Assembly (NCBI RefSeq): GCF_000226955.1
Contig: NZ_AGFU01000070.1
Coordinates: 1 to 44,807, forward strand
Length of the DNA: 44,807 nt
Source of the DNA: Sphingomonas elodea ATCC 31461
GTDB taxonomy: Bacteria; Pseudomonadota; Alphaproteobacteria; Sphingomonadales; Sphingomonadaceae
Direction: 5' to 3'
Part shown: piece by piece, positions 41,482 through 44,807 of the stretch
Numbering within the stretch: position 1 is the stretch's first letter
Layout: each line of letters starts with the position of its first letter
Notes under the pieces: model-generated
What the model was told of the DNA's origin: nothing
Database searches by the model: none
The model's input: only the letters and a program-made list of their open reading frames with translations
Made by a program: the position numbers and the translations under genes

Positions 41482-43279
41482 TCCGGTGAAGGTCCTTGCC
41501 GTCGACGACGTGCCCGAAAACCTGATCGCGCTGGAAGCGCTGCTCGCGCAGGAGGGGCTGGAGCTGCTCACCGCCGCCTCCGGCATGGAGGCGCTGGAAC
41601 TGCTGCTGGTGCACGACGTGGCGCTGGCGCTGCTCGACGTGCAGATGCCGGGCATGGACGGGTTCGAACTGGCCGAGCTGATGCGCGGCACCGAACGCAC
41701 CCGGCGCGTGCCGATCATCTTCCTGACCGCCGTCGCCACCGATGAGCGCCGCCGCTTCCGCGGCTATGAAACCGGCGCGGTCGATTATCTGCTCAAGCCC
41801 GTCGATCCGCAGATCGTTCGAAACAAGGTGGAGATCTTCGTCGAGCTGGCCCGCCAGCGGCAGGAAATCGCCCATCAGCGCGACCGCCATGCCGCGGCGC
41901 TCGCCCGGCTTAAGGCGCATCGCGACAATTCGCCGCTTGCGATCGTGGAGTTCGACGCCGAGCAGCGGATCATCGCCTGGTCCGCGGGCGCCGAGCGGAT
42001 GTTCGGCTGGCGCGCGGTAGAGGTCTCGGGCCTCAGGCCGTCCGAGCTGGAATGGCTCGATGCCGAGCACGCCGGGCAGTTCGATACGATGATCTGCGGC
42101 ATGATCGGCGGTGCGCAGGTGCGCGATATGCGGCCGCTGCGGTTGCGCACGGCGGTGGGCGTGACGCTCGACTGCGAAGTCTATGGCTCGGCCCTGCTGG
42201 GCGCGGACGGGGTACTGCTCTCGGTCAACACGCAGATCCTCAACGTCACCGACCGGATACGTGCCGAGCAGACCCAGCGGCTGCTGATCGGCGAGTTGAA
42301 CCATCGGGTGAAGAACACGCTCGCCTCCGTGCAGGCGATCGCCACGCAGACCTTGCGCCATTCCTCCGGCCCGTCGGACTTCGCGCCGACCTTTATCGGC
42401 CGCATCCACGCCCTGGCGCGCGCCCATTCGCTGCTCAGCAGCACCACCTGGCAGGGGGCGAGCCTGCACGAACTGGTGGAGGGACAGCTCCAGATCGGCA
42501 CGATCGACCCCCTGCGGTTCGAGACCGGCGGTCCGGCGATCGACCTCGCGCCCGAGCCGGCGCTGCACCTGGCGCTGGTGCTGCACGAACTCGCCACCAA
42601 CGCCCATAAATATGGTGCGCTGTCGGTCCCGGAGGGCCGGGTGAGCCTGAAATGGGGCGTGCGCGGCGGGATGCTGGAGCTCGACTGGCAGGAAAATGGC
42701 GGGCCCGCGGTGGCGCCGCCGACGCGTCGCGGCTTTGGTACGGCGTTGATCGAACGCAGCCTGAAGGCCGAGGGCGGCAGCGCGGTGCCGGGCTATGGCG
42801 AGGGGGGCGTCTCATGGAAGCTGTCCATTCCCTATGCGAGCGCGGTTCGGTTGCGCGGTGACCAGCGGTCTGCGCGCAAGCCGGTGCCGGCAATGCCCGC
42901 CGGGGGCGGGACCGTGCTGGCCGGCAAGCGCGTTTTGATCGTGGAGGACGAGCCGCTGGTCGCGCTCGAACTGGCGACCATCCTGGGCGATGCCGGCATG
43001 GTGGTGGCGGGCCTCGCCGCGACGGCGGAGGAGGCAATGGCCGCGATCGCAGGCATGCCCGCGGACGCGGTACTGCTCGACGGCAACCTGCAAGGCGCGC
43101 GCGTCGACGACGTGGCGGCAGCGCTGGTCGCGCGCGGCATGCCCTTCCTGTTCGTCAGCGGCTACGGGCGCGATCACCTGCCGATCGGGCTGGGGGCGGT
43201 GGCCGTGATCGACAAGCCGTTCGATGCCCGCATGCTGCTCGCCTCTCTGCACCAGCTGTTCCTGCCGCAGGACGGCTGA
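41474..43279 (+). CDS. REC-PAS-HWE histidine kinase-REC signalling protein
   Basis: 601 residues with a receiver at each end. The first has Asp55 (LLDVQMPGMDG) and Lys in LLKPVD. A PAS-like domain (about 150-265) precedes the HWE/HisKA_2-type kinase with LIGELNHRVKNTLASVQAIA, phospho-acceptor His277, and HELATNAHKYGALS in the ATPase part. The last receiver has Asp536 (VLLDGNLQGARVDD). HWE kinases with this H-box are common in alphaproteobacterial general-stress and light signalling. It overlaps cheR by 8 bases and closes the phosphorelay operon. It is cytoplasmic, with no membrane helix. Confidence 0.92.
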   Translation: MGDPVKVLAVDDVPENLIALEALLAQEGLELLTAASGMEALELLLVHDVALALLDVQMPGMDGFELAELMRGTERTRRVPIIFLTAVATDERRRFRGYETGAVDYLLKPVDPQIVRNKVEIFVELARQRQEIAHQRDRHAAALARLKAHRDNSPLAIVEFDAEQRIIAWSAGAERMFGWRAVEVSGLRPSELEWLDAEHAGQFDTMICGMIGGAQVRDMRPLRLRTAVGVTLDCEVYGSALLGADGVLLSVNTQILNVTDRIRAEQTQRLLIGELNHRVKNTLASVQAIATQTLRHSSGPSDFAPTFIGRIHALARAHSLLSSTTWQGASLHELVEGQLQIGTIDPLRFETGGPAIDLAPEPALHLALVLHELATNAHKYGALSVPEGRVSLKWGVRGGMLELDWQENGGPAVAPPTRRGFGTALIERSLKAEGGSAVPGYGEGGVSWKLSIPYASAVRLRGDQRSARKPVPAMPAGGGTVLAGKRVLIVEDEPLVALELATILGDAGMVVAGLAATAEEAMAAIAGMPADAVLLDGNLQGARVDDVAAALVARGMPFLFVSGYGRDHLPIGLGAVAVIDKPFDARMLLASLHQLFLPQDG

Positions 43280-43306
43280 GTGTCGCTTCCGCCCTGTGAC
43301 CGGGGA

Positions 43307-44302
43307 TCAGGCGGAGTCGCGGACGATCAGCTCCGGCAGCATGGCCACCGAGCCCACCGTCTGCCCCGCAATGCGGGCGAGCAGCAGTTCGACCAGCAGG
43401 TCCGCGCCGTGCACCACGTCCTGCCGGATCGTGGTGAGTGCCGGCGAGGTGTAGCCGGCCAGCAGGATATCGTCATAGCCGACCACCGCCACATCCGCCG
43501 GTACGCGCAGGCCGCGATCGGCGAAGGCGCGGATGGCGCTCATCGCGATCACGTCCGATGCGGCGAGCACGCCGTCCGGCGCCGGATTGGCGTCGAGGAA
43601 GTCGCGCATCTCCTGATAGGCATTTTCCACGGTGAGGTGGATCGGCACCACCATGTCGGCCACGCCCTGCGCCTCGGCGATCGCGGCGTGGAAGCCGCGG
43701 TAGCGATCGGCGAATTCCGGCACCTCGGGGTTGCCGAGAAATGCCAGCCGCTTGCACCCGCGTGCGATCAGGTGGCGGGCGGCGAGTTCTCCGCCGGTCA
43801 CGTTATCGGTGCCGACGGTGACCTGGTGCGAGCCAAGCCGCGCCGCGCCCCAGACGACCATCCGTTCGTAATCCTCGGCAACCTGTTCGATCACGTCGAT
43901 CTGGTCCGACTGGCCGATCAGGATGATGCCGTCGACCCGGCCGGAGGCGATGATATCCTCCAGCCATCCCGGCCCCTGCGGCAGCACGCGGGAGAGGAAC
44001 AGGTCGTACCCGCGGCGACTCAGCGCATCGGCAAGTCCGCCGACCAGTCCCATGAAGAACGGATCGGAAAGTGCCTGGTCGACTTCATGCCCGAGCGGCA
44101 CGACCACGCCGATCGCGCCGGTCCGTTGCTTGCGCAGCGCGCTCGCCGTCTGGTTGAGGCGGAAGCCATGTTCCTGAGCGAGCGCGACAATACGCTCTCG
44201 CGTACCGCGGGCGACACGCGGATGGTTGGATAGCGCGCGGGACGCGGTGGAAACCGATACACCCGCGATCTTCGCTAGTTCGACCAGGCCCACTGACTTC
44301 AA
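43307..44302 (-). CDS. LacI-family transcriptional regulator
   Basis: 331 residues. The N-terminal LacI helix-turn-helix is VELAKIAGVSVSTASRALSN then HPRVARGTRERI. A sugar-binding-type core follows (GAIGVVVPLG, DPFFMGLVGGLADAL, GRVDGIILIGQ, DGVLAASDVIAMSAIRAF, VAVVGYDDI). TTG 44302 is the start that includes the whole DNA-binding domain, with GGGGGA eight bases upstream. LacI proteins mostly repress sugar use genes. The nearest gene on the same strand is a phospholipase C. A perfect palindrome stands 28 bases before the start and suggests autoregulation. Confidence 0.92.
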   Translation of the reverse strand: MKSVGLVELAKIAGVSVSTASRALSNHPRVARGTRERIVALAQEHGFRLNQTASALRKQRTGAIGVVVPLGHEVDQALSDPFFMGLVGGLADALSRRGYDLFLSRVLPQGPGWLEDIIASGRVDGIILIGQSDQIDVIEQVAEDYERMVVWGAARLGSHQVTVGTDNVTGGELAARHLIARGCKRLAFLGNPEVPEFADRYRGFHAAIAEAQGVADMVVPIHLTVENAYQEMRDFLDANPAPDGVLAASDVIAMSAIRAFADRGLRVPADVAVVGYDDILLAGYTSPALTTIRQDVVHGADLLVELLLARIAGQTVGSVAMLPELIVRDSA

Positions 44303-44329
44303 TTGCGTCGTCCCCCGTCAAACTTGTTC

Positions 44330-44343
44330 TGTCAGCGCTGACA
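44330..44343. promoter_or_regulatory. LacI-type operator
   Basis: TGTCAGCGCTGACA, a perfect 14-bp palindrome with the central CG typical of LacI-family sites. It lies in the 50-base gap between the phospholipase C stop and the lacI start. Autoregulation is the simplest reading. Confidence 0.65.
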
Positions 44344-44352
44344 CTAACGAGT

Positions 44353-44807
44353 CTAATCGATTTGGGAAACCTCAACATTGATCAAAGTCGGCTCCGACCA
44401 GCCGTCCTGGCCATTTTCTATCCGACCAGCGAGACGTCGATGGAAACCGGGGTCATCTGGATCGGTTAGGACGAGGTCGTACCAGCCGCCGGATTTGTTC
44501 AGCGGGATGTGCATTCTGTTGCGCGTTTGCGGGAACGCAGCCGCGAGGGCGGGATGGCGCGGCCACCCAAGATCGAGGCCGGCTGGAGCATCCAGGATCA
44601 GCGAGGGGAGCCCGCGCCGCTGCTGCTGTTCCCACCGGACCCTGCCCGCATGCGCCGTGCCGCGGCCGGCAAAATGCCGGTGGAACCCATTGGGCCCGAG
44701 CAGCCACAGATCGTAGCGACCCGTCTCGTCGAGCGGCCATTCGGCCTCCAGCGACCCGCCTTCCGCCAGCGTGTAGCGTCGCGGAAGCGCATCGAGGTGC
44801 AGGCGGG
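44353..44807 (-). CDS. Phospholipase C (phosphocholine-specific type), C-terminal part only
   Basis: 151 codons at the window edge. The sequence reads LHLDALPRRYTLAEGGSLEA, then DLWLLGPNGFHRHFAGRG, then IPLNKSGGWYDLVLTD and HRRLAGRIENGQDGWSEPTL, ending EVSQID. This is the repeated C-terminal beta-sandwich domain (DUF756-type) of bacterial phosphocholine-specific phospholipases C. The catalytic phosphoesterase domain is outside the window. The stop at 44353 is 50 bases before the lacI start on the same strand. Such enzymes are secreted and release phosphorylated headgroups from lipids. Confidence 0.85.
   Translation of the reverse strand, partial: RLHLDALPRRYTLAEGGSLEAEWPLDETGRYDLWLLGPNGFHRHFAGRGTAHAGRVRWEQQQRRGLPSLILDAPAGLDLGWPRHPALAAAFPQTRNRMHIPLNKSGGWYDLVLTDPDDPGFHRRLAGRIENGQDGWSEPTLINVEVSQID

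Overview
The window is high-GC DNA from an alphaproteobacterium, most likely a sphingomonad (Sphingomonas or a close relative). This is inferred from gene content (TonB-dependent receptor, NodT-type efflux lipoprotein, HWE-family kinase, class I fumarase, hybrid kinase/CheR cluster); no rRNA or other phylogenetic marker is present. It looks chromosomal. No insertion sequence, phage gene, tRNA or CRISPR array was seen. I recognise 37 protein genes (two cut by the window edges), one decayed gene, and two very small ORFs suggested by overlapping start/stop codons.

Left part (1-11.3 kb): a partial C26 gamma-glutamyl amidotransferase with a possible 18-codon leader ORF; an exported thioredoxin-like protein; a periplasmic M3 oligopeptidase; and a MacAB-like ABC operon on the minus strand (adaptor, ATPase, a 33-codon membrane ORF, permease). 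A collapsed second permease copy follows that operon. Divergent from it lies a two-component system whose NtrC-like regulator lacks the sigma-54 contact loop.

Middle (11.3-24.1 kb): a minus-strand set of TonB-dependent receptor, TauE/SafE permease and an aminotransferase with a Tat-like signal; then an EmrAB/NodT tripartite drug efflux operon facing its TetR regulator, with two matching operators in the shared promoter region; a small lipoprotein; a DUF2975-like membrane protein coupled to an XRE regulator; a PagL-like lipid A deacylase; and a small exported protein.

Right part (24.1-44.8 kb): DoxX-like protein, class I fumarase and EAL phosphodiesterase on the minus strand; a LysR regulator divergent from a dabB-dabA inorganic carbon uptake operon that carries a third, unknown 86-residue gene; an OxyR-like regulator lacking both redox cysteines; a three-gene type-I-secretion-like exporter whose ABC subunit has lost every ATPase motif; a tandem 25-bp repeat; a phosphorelay cluster (triple-receiver hybrid kinase, CheR, REC-PAS-HWE kinase-REC); and a LacI regulator with a perfect palindrome upstream, next to the C-terminal end of a phospholipase C gene.

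Most operons are tightly packed with ATGA, GTGA or TGATG overlaps. The items I find most unusual are the exporter with a dead ATPase, the extra gene in the dab operon, the cysteine-less OxyR-like protein, the 33-codon ORF inside the ABC operon, and the exported aminotransferase next to a sulfur-type permease.
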